Made by a program: the position numbers and the translations under genes
Shown: piece by piece, positions 1 through 10,165 of the stretch
Numbering within the stretch: position 1 is the first letter of the stretch
How the letters are laid out: each line of letters starts with the position of its first letter
NCBI GenBank assembly: GCA_039707465.1
Contig: CM077648.1
Location: 19,007,619 to 19,071,618 of the forward strand
Direction of reading: 5' to 3'
DNA length: 64,000 bases
Origin: Rhabdophis nuchalis
Taxonomy: Eukaryota > Chordata > Lepidosauria > Squamata > Natricidae
Notes under the pieces: generated by a model
The model's database searches: none
Seen by the model: only the letters and a program-made list of their open reading frames with translations
What the model was told of the DNA's origin: nothing

Positions 1-456
1 TCTGAGCCTCTGTACATGCTTGCTTCTTGTATCTCTTCAGGATCATGATATACAGCTAGCTTAGTGGCAAACACCAAATATGCATATTGCCCACCTGAGC
101 GAGCGCATTATTCTTCCCTGCTCTTACTCTTCCTTTCTTGAATGGACGTGCCTCCTTTTCTTTCTCACAGATTTCTCTCGCTCATAATTGACTCACTATA
201 TGCCAAACAGTCTTTCGGTACCACATACTTTCCAAGTGTTGTCAGACTACAAGTTCCAATATTTCTAGCCACAAAAGCCAGACTCTTAAAATTTGGAAAA
301 CTATGTTATCCCCAACAAATCTGGTTTGGGAATACTGGCATAATTTTCAACAATGTGTTTCTCAAAGCAAGCAATAGGTTAAAAAAAATGATCCAGCTGT
401 CAGACATACTCCGGTAAATGTTTCTAGAATTATTAAATCCTACTGTTTGTTTATCT

Positions 457-675
457 CAGTGGTAGTCAACCTGGTCCCTACTAGTGGATGTTCCAGCTTT
501 CATGGTGGGCGGTAAGGGTTTTGTCCGATACTGAAGCACTTTCCTTTTTTTAATTTAATTGTCTTCCCTACTTTATAAATCACCATTACTGTGGAACCGG
601 TGAGCGGTTAAAATTTTTTACTACTAACAGAGATACAAAAGTGGGTGGAAGGTATAAAAAGGTTGACTTCCTCTG
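457..675. mobile_element. hAT-type MITE, TAGTCAACC-terminus family
   Basis: Short non-autonomous DNA transposon of 219 bp. It begins CAGTGGTAGTCAACCT and ends with the imperfect reverse complement AAGGTTGACTTCCTCTG. It is flanked by 8-bp direct repeats GTTTATCT (449-456) and GTTTATAT (676-683), the duplication length made by hAT transposases. It has no coding capacity. A second copy in the opposite orientation lies at 18886-19111. Confidence 0.85.
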
Positions 676-712
676 GTTTATATAATGCCAGATTGGTCAG
701 GTGATTAAGGCA

Positions 713-878
713 TGGATGGATGGATGGATGGATGGATGGATGGATGGATGGATGGATGGATGGATGGATGGACGGACGGACAGACAGACATAGATACATA
801 GACAAACATGGATACATAGACAAACATGGATGGATGGACGGACGGACGGACGGACGGACAGACAGACAGACAGACAAG
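713..878. repeat. Compound tetranucleotide microsatellite (ATGG/GACG/ACAG)
   Basis: Starts as about fourteen ATGG units, passes through GGAC and ACAG units, contains two ACATGGATAC-type imperfect units, then returns to GGAC and ends in ACAG units. The open frames across it (MDGWMDGW and its complement SIHPSIHP) are artefacts of the repeat. Confidence 0.95.
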
Positions 879-1553
879 AAAGATGGAGACATGAAGAGAA
901 ATATACAGATAGATACAGGGGTGGGTTCCGTTCACCATTACTACCAGTTTTGTAGTTAAATTTTTTTTGCACAAAGTCTCTGGGAAAGACTATTTGAAGA
1001 CTGTGTTTAGCAATGGGAGGGCAATCATTAGATTGACAGAAACTGATAAATGAGTGTCCTCCTTAATTTCTCTTTCCCATATCATGCAATCTTCCTTATT
1101 ATTTACAATTTTGGCATTTCAACCTCCAGCTCCAAGCAGCATATCTTGCTTGCATTGGTCAGATTGTACTTGGCTTTAAAGTCATCAATTTTTTTTATAA
1201 CTACCATATTATGGGACTAGCCACAAAGTATAATTGATATTATTTAGTCATTATTGTATTGCAGCCAAGCACTTTTTTATTCTTGGTTTCCGATTATGAA
1301 AATAACACCGAACCATCTTTTATTTTTATGTCACAAATAGTAAGATCTTTTGTCTGCAAATTTCCTTTCCTGCTTAAGGACATCAGCAATTAACATTTGG
1401 AAGTCTCTAGCTACATCCTGAACAATATTAGTATTCCAAAAAATTATTAACTCTTCCTTAATTGTATGTTGAATGCCATCTGACATGAGAGGCCCATTAT
1501 CTAGTACCGTGTCATTAATTCTTTATATTATCTATCCATGTAGCTTTCTTAGA
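879..1553. other. Unassigned single-copy-like sequence
   Basis: AT-rich sequence with no reading frame, terminal repeats or similarity to other parts of the window that I can see. Confidence 0.6.
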
Positions 1554-1790
1554 AAGTTAGAATATTTTGGACATGTGATGTGACACCCAGAAAAATATGC
1601 CATACTGCACTTAATCCTCCAGGGAAAGATTGAAGGCAAACCAGGTCCAGGCAGAAGAAGAGCATCATGGCTTCAAAATCTAAGGACTGCTTGGCCAAAA
1701 CTCAACAGCACTTTTTCATGCAACTGTTGATAAAAATGGGATCGCCAGCATGGCCCAATGATAGATATGGCAGAAGAAGAAGAAGTAGTA
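1554..1790 (+). pseudogene. RTE-like LINE ORF2 C-terminal remnant
   Basis: Forward translation from 1554 reads KLEYFGHVM, one stop, then HPEKYAILHLILQGKIEGKP and GPGRRRASWLQNLRT. This FGHVMR / GKxEGKxGxGRRRxSWL pattern is the conserved C-terminus of endonuclease-reverse transcriptase proteins of the RTE type, the group that includes Bov-B. Stops at the tga after FGHVM and again near 1728 show decay. The AAG-rich run near 1770-1790 may be the 3' tail. The precise LINE family is uncertain. Confidence 0.6.
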
Positions 1791-1931
1791 GTTTTCTTAC
1801 TAAAAAGTTTATCACTGCCAACAGAGTATGAAATCATGCCTTTTTATAGTCATCCACCTTGATCATCTTCCTATGACTTGATATAGGTGCCTCTTACTAA
1901 GCAACTGGGATAATCCTCATGTCGGGGTTCC

Positions 1932-2340
1932 AAATAGCATCCATTTAGGTCACCAAAATTGACATCTGGCAAGATGGAGCATTTTTAGGAATCTAAAGTG
2001 ACCTCCTAGCTTTGTGTCGTGGCTTCCTTGTAGTACTTCCAGCCTCAAGCTTGCAGGAATGTACAGTTTGGATCCTTTCCAAGCTAAGCCATCTCTCATT
2101 GTCAGGATGTCTTTGTTGTCGTTGAGCCAGGGGTCATTTGGCAGCACCGATTTCATTGCAGCGATCCACTTGTCCTGGCTGGGAGTAGGCGGCCGTCTTG
2201 TCTGGTCTCGGGTGGTGACTTGAGCTGCCATTTGGTTGGGGGGAATTATGGCGTCAATCACCTCCTCCCTCCAACTGTCGTACTGCGGTTTCCTAGATAA
2301 GGTGTCTGCCGGCAAGTCCCAGCAGGGATGCACTTCACTT
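1932..2340 (-). pseudogene. Ty3/Gypsy pol fragment (RNase H end to integrase zinc-binding)
   Basis: An open 127-codon minus-strand frame begins with ADTLSRKPQYD, the usual junction after the RNase H domain of Ty3/Gypsy polymerases. It ends in SHDTKLGGHFRFLKMLHLAR, which matches the H-x-GH portion of the integrase N-terminal HHCC zinc finger; the two cysteines would follow and are missing. The rest of the integrase, the reverse transcriptase and the LTRs are absent. It is a dead internal fragment of an LTR retrotransposon. Confidence 0.75.
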
Positions 2341-3080
2341 CGAATTTAAATCTCCCGAAGTATTGTGCGGACTTGCTTTGGAGACAGTTTCCTGGGGCTT
2401 TTTAGGGCTTCCTCATTCATTGGACATGCACAGATAGGATTCTTCACTCATTCCTTCAAGCCATCATAACAACAGATGATGATCATAGAAGGATTTGGAG
2501 ATAGTTTGCAGGACTTGAAAGGGATATTAGAAAGTATAGATATCCATCAGCAGTTATCTCATGTGGTTCCATCAGCCTGATTGGGACCGAATGTCAGTTT
2601 GCTCTCAATTTCCTTTCCATCTCTCGCAGAGACCATTACCTCCAACCTTTATTTCACTTTGTTCAGGACAAAAGAGTTGGTAGAATCTAAGTAGCAATCT
2701 TCCTCTTCTGTCTCATCTCTCTAGATCACATCCACAACTCACCCCCCTCCCATGTATTTTAGATATATATATATAAGAGTACCTACATTTTAAAGCTGGA
2801 AGCCACACATTGGATGTGAATTCTGAGGCAGTAAATAGAGTAAATTCATTTATTTTACATTTAAGGAAAAGGAGAGTGACTCTCCATCAGCAAAACAATG
2901 GAGAATGAAACGTCTGCTTATATGAATTCTAAAGAACTCGTGATCCATTAGGCAGAATACAGCAAATGTAATGACAGTTCATCTGAAGAATCTGAACACG
3001 GCGTTTATATTGTCAGCCATGGGCTGCCGCCATTATCTGTGAGCTGCAGCTAGTTTGTAAGATAAGGTTACTGCCTTTGA
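2341..3080. other. Unassigned sequence
   Basis: Moderately AT-rich sequence with a short TA run near 2763. No element boundary or gene is visible. Confidence 0.55.
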
Positions 3081-3275
3081 GTGGTGTGGTGGCCTAGAGG
3101 TTTAGCTCTCACATCACAATCAGGAGGCTATGAGTTCGATCCTAAGTAGAGGCAGATATTTTTCTCTCTGGGCATGATAAGAATGTATCCTCTGAATATA
3201 ATTCCATATTGGCAACGGGAAGAACATCTGGCCAGTAAGGACTCACCTCCATTCAGTTGCCCAGACTCCAGATGA
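3081..3275 (+). mobile_element. tRNA-derived SINE, CTAGAGG head family
   Basis: The head reads GGTGGCCTAGAGGTTTAGC and then GAGTTCGATCCTA, corresponding to Pol III A and B boxes. The body contains TTTTTCTCTCTGGGCATGA and CATCTGGCCAGTAAGGACTC. The same body occurs reversed at 40599-40797, and the head recurs at 37863, so this is an interspersed family and not a tRNA gene. Confidence 0.7.
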
Positions 3276-3574
3276 TGTACCAGATGATGCCCAACACTTA
3301 CCATTCCACATATAGAAAAGAGCTGAATTTGCAAGCAATTCAAAGCATGCAGACTTCTTGTGCTGTTCCCTGTTTGGCTCTAAATCTACCTATCCCCAAG
3401 AAACTACTACTTTTGAAGGCTACATTGGATTTTTTTTGACTTATCTGAAACCAGAACAAAATGATGGCATATCAAATCCCAGTTTGGAGGTGGGGGGGTG
3501 GGGTGAGGATCCAAGGAAGTCTTTGCTGCCATCTAGTGTTTGTGCAGATGTTTGCAACCTCTTATAGCAAGTAT

Positions 3575-3923
3575 GGTAGGGACGTGATGGCTCAGTGGTT
3601 AAGACGCTGAGCTTGTTGATCAGAAAGGTCGACAGTTCTGCGGTTCGAATCCCTAGCTCCACATAATGCAGTGAGCCCCCATTACTTGTCCCAGCTTCTG
3701 CCAACCTAGCAGTTCGAAAGCATGTAAAAATGCAGGTAGAAAATATAGGAATCACCTTTGTTGGGAAGGTAACAGCGTTCCGTGTGCCTTTGGCGTTTAG
3801 TCATACCATCCACATGACCACGGAGACATCTTCGGACAGTGCAGGCTCCTCGGCTTTGAAACAGAAATGAGCACCGCCACCTAGAGTCAGAAACGACTAG
3901 CATGTGAGGAGAACCTTTAACTT
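3575..3923 (+). mobile_element. Sauria-type SINE, full length
   Basis: The tRNA-related head GATGGCTCAGTGGTTAAGAC and the B box GGTTCGAATCCC are followed by a tRNA-unrelated body (CACATGACCACGGAGAC) and a GAACCTTTAACTTTA tail, the ACCTTT-type end shared with Bov-B LINEs. Direct repeats TATAGCAAGTAT (3563-3574) and TATAGTAAGTAT (3924-3935) are the target duplication. Other copies are at 15753, 36642, 38827 and 44877. Confidence 0.9.
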
Positions 3924-4237
3924 TATAGTAAGTATTCCTAGCAGTATTCCTTTTTTTTTTGCTTCTGGAAAATCCATTGTCCTGTTTCTTCTTGCTGTTG
4001 ATTCTCTGCGCTTTCCAGCTTTTCAACTTCAAGTTCCCGAAGTTCTTGCTTGTCAAATCCCAAAAACTAACTACACCAGGGGAGAATACAGACAACCTTA
4101 TTAATGAATCCAATCTTCTTGTCAGCAGCTGCCATGGTATCCTTCCAATACCACAACAATTTTGTAAATGGCCAAGTAGATGGCTATAACATCTAGCGAA
4201 AATGAAGCTAGTCCAAGTTTAAATCTAAGTAATCCTT

Positions 4238-4614
4238 CATTTACAATAGTTCATTGAGTGACTGTTCAATATTACAGCAGCGCTGAAAAAAGTTGACTTA
4301 TGACCATTTTTCACACTTATGACCTTTGTAGCTTATCCCCATAGTCATGTGATCAAAATTCAGACGCTTGGCAACTCTTTCATACTTATGACCGTTGCTG
4401 TGCTCCAAGGTCATGGGATCACCTTTTGACAAACAAAACCAATGGGAGATCCAATTTCATTTAACAACAGTGTTACTAACTTACCAACTGCATTGATTCT
4501 CTTAATGAAGGTGGCAAGCAAGTTCATAAAATGGGGCAAAGCACACTTAACAAACATCTCACTTAACAGCAGAAAGGTTAGCTCAATTGTGGTTATAGGT
4601 GGAGGTCTACCTGT
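4238..4614 (+). mobile_element. Tip100-like non-autonomous DNA transposon copy
   Basis: Shares long blocks with 7240-7998, 20533-20638, 21625-21868 and 41731-42475: CTGAAAAAAGTTGACTTATG, TCATGTGATCAAAATTCAGA, CACTTAACA units and a terminal GGTCTACCTGTA. The family terminus resembles TACAGGTAGTCCTCGACTTA, as in hAT-Tip100-type elements of amniotes. The left end is eroded and no duplication is clear. Confidence 0.65.
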
Positions 4615-4918
4615 ATCTTTTATAGCTATTTCCCTGGAGTCAACATACTGATGCCAGCAAAAGTGAAGAGGGTCAAAGGTCACCTTCTAAGTGGTTTGTG
4701 AGGGAGTGGGGAGTGAAACGGGAAAACTGACATATGAAGGTGCATTTCTTCTTTGCTCGCTGTAAGTTAGCTTCTTCCATTGGATCTGACCGCAGCCACA
4801 TATTGTCAGGTCATCCGTGCAACATTTGCAATTCTTTTCTTTTAAGAGAAGAAAAGGAAAAACATTCTCAGAAATAATGTTTCCAATATTTGAGAGGCTG
4901 CCACGGCGAGGAAGGGGG

Positions 4919-5595
4919 GAAATATCAGAAAAATAAAATTAAATACCTTGAAGAAAAGATGCAATGACCATAAAAATAGGGAAAAGAAAAAGAAGTTAGG
5001 AGAAAAGGGGAGAAGAAGAAAAATGATTAGAAGTGGAATTCTTGAGAGCCCAAGAGAAAATTGTTAAAAGAGGAAGAAAGTGGGGGGGAGAGTTATATTA
5101 GTAGACTAAAGCAGGGGTCTCCAACCTTTGCAACTTTAAGTCTGAAGGACTTCAGACTTAAAGTTGCAAAGGTTGGGGACTCCTGGACTAAAGGGAATAG
5201 CAACAAGACTGTTAATGTTACGTAACTAAGAAATAAAGTAACTATATAGTATATTGTTAATTGTAGATACAATAATGAAAGAAACACTCTCTATGTTAAA
5301 ATTGAATTAGAGGATACATGTTGTTTATAGTAAAATAGCTTAATGGAGGAGATGTGAAATGAAAATTTGGTGTAACTTTGAAGAGCCATTTGAAGATATT
5401 GTTTATGTATTAAGAAAAAAATAAGTATAAAGATGACAAATAATGAAAGAATAATTTGGCAGAAAATGAAATAGTATTATGATATTAAAGAGATTATGTA
5501 AATGAGAGGATGTAAAAGAAAGAACCCGGACAACACTTTATTTATATGATATGTGAACATCTGTATTAAAAAGTAAAAACCTTGACTTATAAAAA
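4919..5595 (+). mobile_element. L1-type LINE 3' end (polypurine tract and A-rich tail)
   Basis: Contains a long GA-rich tract (about 4970-5090), typical of L1 3' UTRs, and ends in an A-rich stretch (CTTATAAAAAAATAATA). It sits between two imperfect copies of a roughly 45-bp sequence beginning AATAATRTTTCCAATATTTG, at 4873-4917 and 5596-5639, which I read as a long target duplication inside a CR1 remnant. No coding sequence remains. Assignment to L1 is inferred from the tract and tail. Confidence 0.5.
5112..5185. mobile_element. 74-bp palindromic hAT-type MITE
   Basis: Starts CAGGGGTCTCCAACCTTTGC and ends GCAAAGGTTGGGGACTCCTG. The two halves are near-perfect reverse complements meeting at GGACTTCAGACTTAAAG, so almost the whole element is one hairpin. 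Perfect 8-bp duplications GACTAAAG flank it (5104-5111 and 5186-5193). It is an internally deleted relative of the 106-135-bp copies at 14131, 19120, 54395 and 58286. Confidence 0.9.
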
Positions 5596-5596
5596 A

Positions 5597-6190
5597 ATAA
5601 TATTTCCAATATTTGAGGGGCTGCCTCAGAAAGGAGGGGTTCAAGCTATTTTCCAAAGCACCCGAATGCCAGACACGGAATAATGGATGGAAACTGGTCA
5701 AGGAGAGATTCAACCTGGAAATAAGGAAGAATTTCCTGACAGTGAGAACAGTCAACCCATGGAACAGAAGTTGCCTTCAGAAGTTGTGGGAGCTTCATCA
5801 CTGGAGGCTTTCAAGAAGAGATTGGATTGCCATTTGTCATCAATGGTGTAGGGCTGTGATGGCGAACCTATGGTACGTGTACCAGAGATGGCACGCAGAG
5901 CCCTCTCTGTGGGTACCCACGCCATCGCAGCTGCTCTTCCGGGTTCCATCAGGTGCATGCATGCCGAACAACTGGTCTTTGTGTGAAGAACAGCTGTCTG
6001 GCATGCATGCACATGACAGAACCTGGAAGAGCAGCTGGCCGCTGCCCACATGTGCAGCGTCCAGCTGCTCTCTTCTGGGTTTCAGCGCTCCAGTGCATGC
6101 GTGGGTCTCCTGCTTGGGTGAGGATTTTGGACTAGATGACCTACAGTACAAGGTCCCTTGCAGCTCTGTTCATCTGTTTATCTAATAGTT
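5597..6190 (+). mobile_element. CR1 LINE 3' end, interrupted
   Basis: Encodes the CR1 ORF2 C-terminus in pieces: EGFKLFSKAPECQTRNNGWK, VKERFNLEIRKNFLTVRTVN, then a shifted LPSEVVGASSLEAFKKRLD-like part, followed by GACTAGATGACC and CTGTTCATCTG at the end. A hAT-type element interrupts it at 5854. It is heavily 5' truncated and decayed. Confidence 0.75.
5854..6104. mobile_element. Truncated hAT-type element, GATGGCGAACCT family
   Basis: Begins CTGTGATGGCGAACCTATGG, matching the termini of the elements at 31759, 34416 and 57466, and carries the family's GC-rich interior with alternating CATGCATGCAC motifs. The far terminus is missing; CR1 sequence resumes at about 6105. Confidence 0.65.
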
Positions 6191-6857
6191 TCCTGGGTCC
6201 TAGCATCCATCTCCCCAGACATTTGCCTCACTCTGTAGAAAGGCTCAATTAATTTAAGCACTTGCAAAAATAAGGAAATATTTACATCCCATTTGTTTCT
6301 TCTCTGCATTTCAGCATCCATGGAGAAAAATTTAAAAGGTTACCATAGCTCTTATTTATCTCTTAATTGGCCAGCTTTTCGATGAACGAGAATTCTTCCA
6401 TTTTACCAGTGACATCATTCAAAGAACGCTGGTTACGGCTGGGGTTCAAGTGAGCGAATGAAAGTAGAAAAGAGAAGTAAAGATGCAGTTCTATTTTCGG
6501 AGACATTTTGAAAAGCACCCTGCTAATACATAATTTTATATGCCTGTCAATAAGCTGGAAGAGAATGGAATTCTGCCACCATTGGTGTTCTTTTCTACCA
6601 CTGTTTCTTCTGTTATTTATTATTTGCTGTGTGCAAATATCAGATTTCTGAGGATCATAAAACTGCTATTAATATATTTTTGCAAGCCCCCAGTAAATTG
6701 AAGAGAAGTGTGGAATAAGTAAATTGAGATTAAGTGGCCCTGAGAAGGTTTCATAAAATCCTAAAATATTATGGAAAAGATTCAAAAGTACTTCACTCAC
6801 TTTCTCTCATGCACTGAAAGCGTGAATTTCTTGTTCAAGAGGTGCTAAATAGACACA
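6191..6857. other. Unassigned sequence
   Basis: AT-rich and apparently single copy within the window. No reading frame, tail or terminal repeat is seen. Confidence 0.55.
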
Positions 6858-6865
6858 TTTCACAT

Positions 6866-7187
6866 CAGAGGTAGGTCCCTACCGGTTCAGACCAGTTCAG
6901 CTGAATAGGTAGTAACTTGGCGGCCTGGGTTGCTGGAACCAGTAGCACCCAGGTCTGCCACGCCCCCGAACCGGTTCTCCTACAGCAGCACCATCTTGAC
7001 TTTCTGTTCTGTGCATGTGCAGAACAATTTTCATTGCAGAAATGTATTTTTTCCTTTTAAATGTTTTGCGCATGCGCAGACATTTTTAGATGCAAATGCG
7101 CAGAGAGCACATTTTGGTGTGCGCTCACAAAAAGCAGGTGCACACGCAAAACATTTTGCATGCCGAACCGGCAGCAACCCACCCCCG
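6866..7187. mobile_element. hAT-type MITE, GGTGGG-terminus superfamily
   Basis: 322 bp, starting CAGAGGTAGGTCCCTACCGG and ending GGCAGCAACCCACCCCCG. It has exact 8-bp duplications TTTCACAT at 6858-6865 and 7188-7195. The interior contains CACCATCTTGAC and repeated GCGCATGCGCA-type motifs, shared with 25731-25922. Confidence 0.88.
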
Positions 7188-7239
7188 TTTCACATGAAAA
7201 AACAGCATCAACATACAATTTGATAACTGGACATAGTAT

Positions 7240-7998
7240 TAAATTTACAACAGTTTGATTTACAACAGTTTGTTTAGTGACCATCCAAAGTTACAAAGGC
7301 ACTGAAAAAAGTGGCTTATGGCTGTTTGTCACACTATGACCCTTGCAGCATCCCTCGGATCATGTGATCAAAATTCAGACACTGGGCAACTGACTCATAT
7401 TTATGACGGTTGCAGTTTCCCAGGGTCATGTGATCATCTTTTGCGGCCAGCTGACAAGCAAAGTCAATGGGGAAGCCAGATTCACTTAACAACTGTGTCA
7501 TTAACTTAACAGCTGCAATGGTTAATGTTAAATCCTCAGACTTACGACCGTGCCAGTAAGTCTGGTGAACTCTAAAATACCGCATTCCTGTATGGAGCAG
7601 ACAGCCGCGTCTGATGGGCTAAGACGCGGCTGGCCGGATTCAGTCTATCTAAGTGAAACAAATGTTGCAAGGCGGTCGCGTCTGATTGGATAGAACGCGA
7701 CTAGCCGGAATTTGCCTTGCTGCCTCATTGAGGCTTTTCCCGCCTGACAGCTCTATATAAATTGCTGTCAGGCGGGAAAACCCTCGCCTTCATTTCCTAT
7801 GCACTTGTATTGTAGATAGTTAATAAAGAGTTGTGTTTGACTATGCCTGAGTCGGAATCCTTCTTGCAATCTAACAGTTAACTTAACAATTGTGACAAGA
7901 GAGGTTGTAAGATGGGGCAAAACTCCCTTAACAACTGTCTCACTTTGCAAGAGAACATTTGGGCTTAATTGTGGTTTTAAGTCAAGGACTCCCTGTAC
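7240..7998 (+). mobile_element. Tip100-like element split by a solo LTR
   Basis: Left part (to 7525) has the family blocks GGCACTGAAAAAAGTGGCTT, TCATGTGATCAAAATTCAGA and TGACAAGCAAAGTCAATGGG. The right part resumes at 7882 with CTTAACAATTGTGACAAGAG and ends AAGGACTCCCTGTA. The two halves join in register once the LTR at 7526-7876 and one TSD copy are removed. The left boundary is approximate. Confidence 0.7.
7526..7876 (+). mobile_element. Solo LTR, family 1 (copy 1)
   Basis: 351 bp with termini TGTTAAATCC and TCTAACA, flanked by exact 5-bp duplications GTTAA (7521-7525 and 7877-7881), as expected for a Ty3/Gypsy-type LTR reduced by recombination. Two hairpins contain GCGTCTGATGGGCTAAGACG and CGCGTCTGATTGGATAGAAC. 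CTATATAAAT near 7753 is a TATA box placed inside a CCCGCCTGACAG inverted repeat, and AATAAA near 7822 is a polyadenylation signal. It inserted into the Tip100-like element. The homologue is at 18045-18356. Confidence 0.85.
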
Positions 7999-8298
7999 AG
8001 TAAAATAATGTGAAGTAAAGCTTCACCTGAGGAATTCATAGACCTGTGTTTTTTTTCTTCGTAATAATATACAAATGCTTAACCATTTGCAATTCCCGTT
8101 ATTTATATAGTAACCTTGTCTTCAGCCTTAGGAGTTTGGTGACTCTCCACCTAAGTAGTAGACAATTATTTCTGAGATAACCAAATTGGATAGATGTAGA
8201 CATCTGCTGTGATAATCCAATGTGATAATAATATATTAAATATATCCATAATGTATTGTTTCGAGGATCACCTGCACTTTCACAAGTCTGAAAAATTA

Positions 8299-8461
<163 letters not shown>

Positions 8462-8720
8462 GAGCCATGATAGTGCAGTGGTTAGAATGCAGTACTGCAG
8501 CTAATTCTGCTGACTGCCGGCTGCCTGCAATTTGGCAGTTCAAATGTCACCAGGCTGAAGGTTGACTCAGCCTTCCATTCTTCCGAGGTCGGTAAAATTA
8601 AAACCCAGATTGTTGGGGGCCATAGGCTGACTCTGTAAATCACTTAGAGAGGGCTGGAAAGCATTGTGAATCGGTATATAAGTCTAAGTGCTATTTCTCT
8701 CTATCTATCTATCTATCTTC
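8462..8720 (+). mobile_element. tRNA-derived SINE, TGCAGTACTGCAG family
   Basis: The head AGTGCAGTGGTTAGAATGCA is followed by GGCAGTTCAAATGTCACC (B box), then CAGCCTTCCATTCTTCCGAG and GGTATATAAGTCTAAGTGCT, and finally a CTAT-repeat tail. The layout resembles a common squamate SINE (Squam1-like, from memory). A diverged copy lies at 15393-15628. Confidence 0.75.
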
Positions 8721-9834
8721 TTTCGGGATCTTAGGGTGCTCATGCATTGCATTTTCTCCCATTGTTTCTAGCGTCCATAGCAATCATATATGGCAGCTTG
8801 GATTGTGAGAAAATGACTATCCTTGGAAACTGATGGTGGCTGAAGGGCTACTGGAAATTGCAACTTCTCGGTACTCCTCCAATGTCTTAATCTCTGCCCT
8901 GCAAAGAGATTTATCAATTGTGCAAGATAGCGTAGTATTATTCTCACTCCAATACACATATATGGGAAGTAGAGAGAAACCCAGTTTACTCAAAACCAGT
9001 TCGTAAGTTCCTCTCACAGGCAAAGTTCATAGGAGGTGGTTCCAATCTTGTAATGTGTAGTTACGAATGCCAGTTCTTTTGCTAACGTTGGTTCCTGAAG
9101 CATGCTTTGTACCACCTCACAACTGCTACATTTTGGAATAGGAGAGGGAAATAACCTTTTTGGGATAATGCCTTTTTTCAAATGTCTCATAACAGGCTTT
9201 TATTTAAATTTCCTCTAAAAGGTGCGCTCTGGTGCTGATATTTTGAGTTTTAGGGACTCTTCTTTCAAGCTTTCTTTTTCGCAGTGCTCTTCAGAATTCT
9301 TTCCGCTTGCGAGACAGAAAAATTGATTCTTAAGAATAGCTTCAACAGAAGTACAGTACTTTGCAGGAAGAGAGCGAGAGAGGCAGATGGAGTTTAGTCG
9401 TTTCTAAAGTGGAGATTTTTTTGTTTTGGTTTCAGTTATTCTTAAAAGTCAAAAAAAGGGGAGAGGGAAGGGAAGAGAAGGGGATGCTGCGTTTAATTTG
9501 AATTGATAACTATTGTCCTTGAAGACCGAAGGGGTTAACATAAATTCTCAAACTGAGTGGGGCTTTTCAATACTTATTAATAGAAATATGCCATCTTCGG
9601 GTATGCAGTGCTTACATTTTTTTTTTTAATGGTAATTTCTCCAGGTTCCTTGTAGTCACAAAACACTAAGAAAGAAGTGCTTCAGATAAATAAATGTTGT
9701 TTTGTGGTAAATTTAGAGTGTTCTTCCCAAAATTGCATCTTCTCTCTTAAAAGTATGTTAACATGTCAGAAGGAAGTAAAATGGACCAAAAGGATGCCAA
9801 CCAATAGTGTGCTGGAACAGGTGAAGTGGCTTGT
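8721..9834. other. Mostly unassigned; short repeat at 8765-8870
   Basis: The sub-segment 8765-8870 (GGATTGTGAGAAAATGA, then GGAAATTGCAACTT) matches the reverse complement of about 40309-40390, so it is part of an interspersed repeat of unknown class. The remainder, including the A/T-rich stretch to 9834, shows no gene or element boundary. Confidence 0.5.
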
Positions 9835-10165
9835 GAGAACTGATAGTTACATTTCCTGGAATGTGGCATGTATATACAGAATATATATGACTTACTCTCT
9901 GGAAACAAATACTGTGGGGGTAAGACATCCCTAACACACCTCGGGGGGGGGGGTAGTGTTCTGTTAAGATACAGCCTGTTGTGCCTTCAAATGGCTTCTA
10001 CTGTATTGCCATAAAATGGCTTCTACTGTACAGCATAGTGGAGTTGCCATAGTAACAATTTCACAGTACTCCACAAGGGGGCTCCCTCTGGTAAGGGGGA
10101 AGATCCAACATTAGAAATTATTTTGGTACGGACATTTTTTTCCCCTTATAAATAAATACCCGGGC
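9835..10165 (-). mobile_element. Unclassified interspersed repeat (copy 1)
   Basis: The reverse complement aligns with 61497-61790. Shared blocks include ATTTCTAATGTTGGAT, TTACCAGAGGGAGCCCCCTT, GTGGAGTACTG, CTGTATCTTAACAGAA and CCCCACAGTATTT. Copy 1 has a duplicated ACAGTAGAAGCCATTT block. No terminal repeats or coding frame is seen. Confidence 0.6.

Noticed and set aside
608..974. Overlapping frames rich in SIHP, SVRP and DGWM repeats
   Set aside because: They are translations of the ATGG/GACG/ACAG microsatellite, not proteins.
3590..3660. A and B boxes suggesting a tRNA gene
   Set aside because: The match is the head of a Sauria-type SINE with body, tail and target duplication; it does not fold to a full cloverleaf with an acceptor stem.
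5613..6185. 190-codon frame as a gene
   Set aside because: It is a CR1 C-terminus read through a hAT insertion in the wrong frame.
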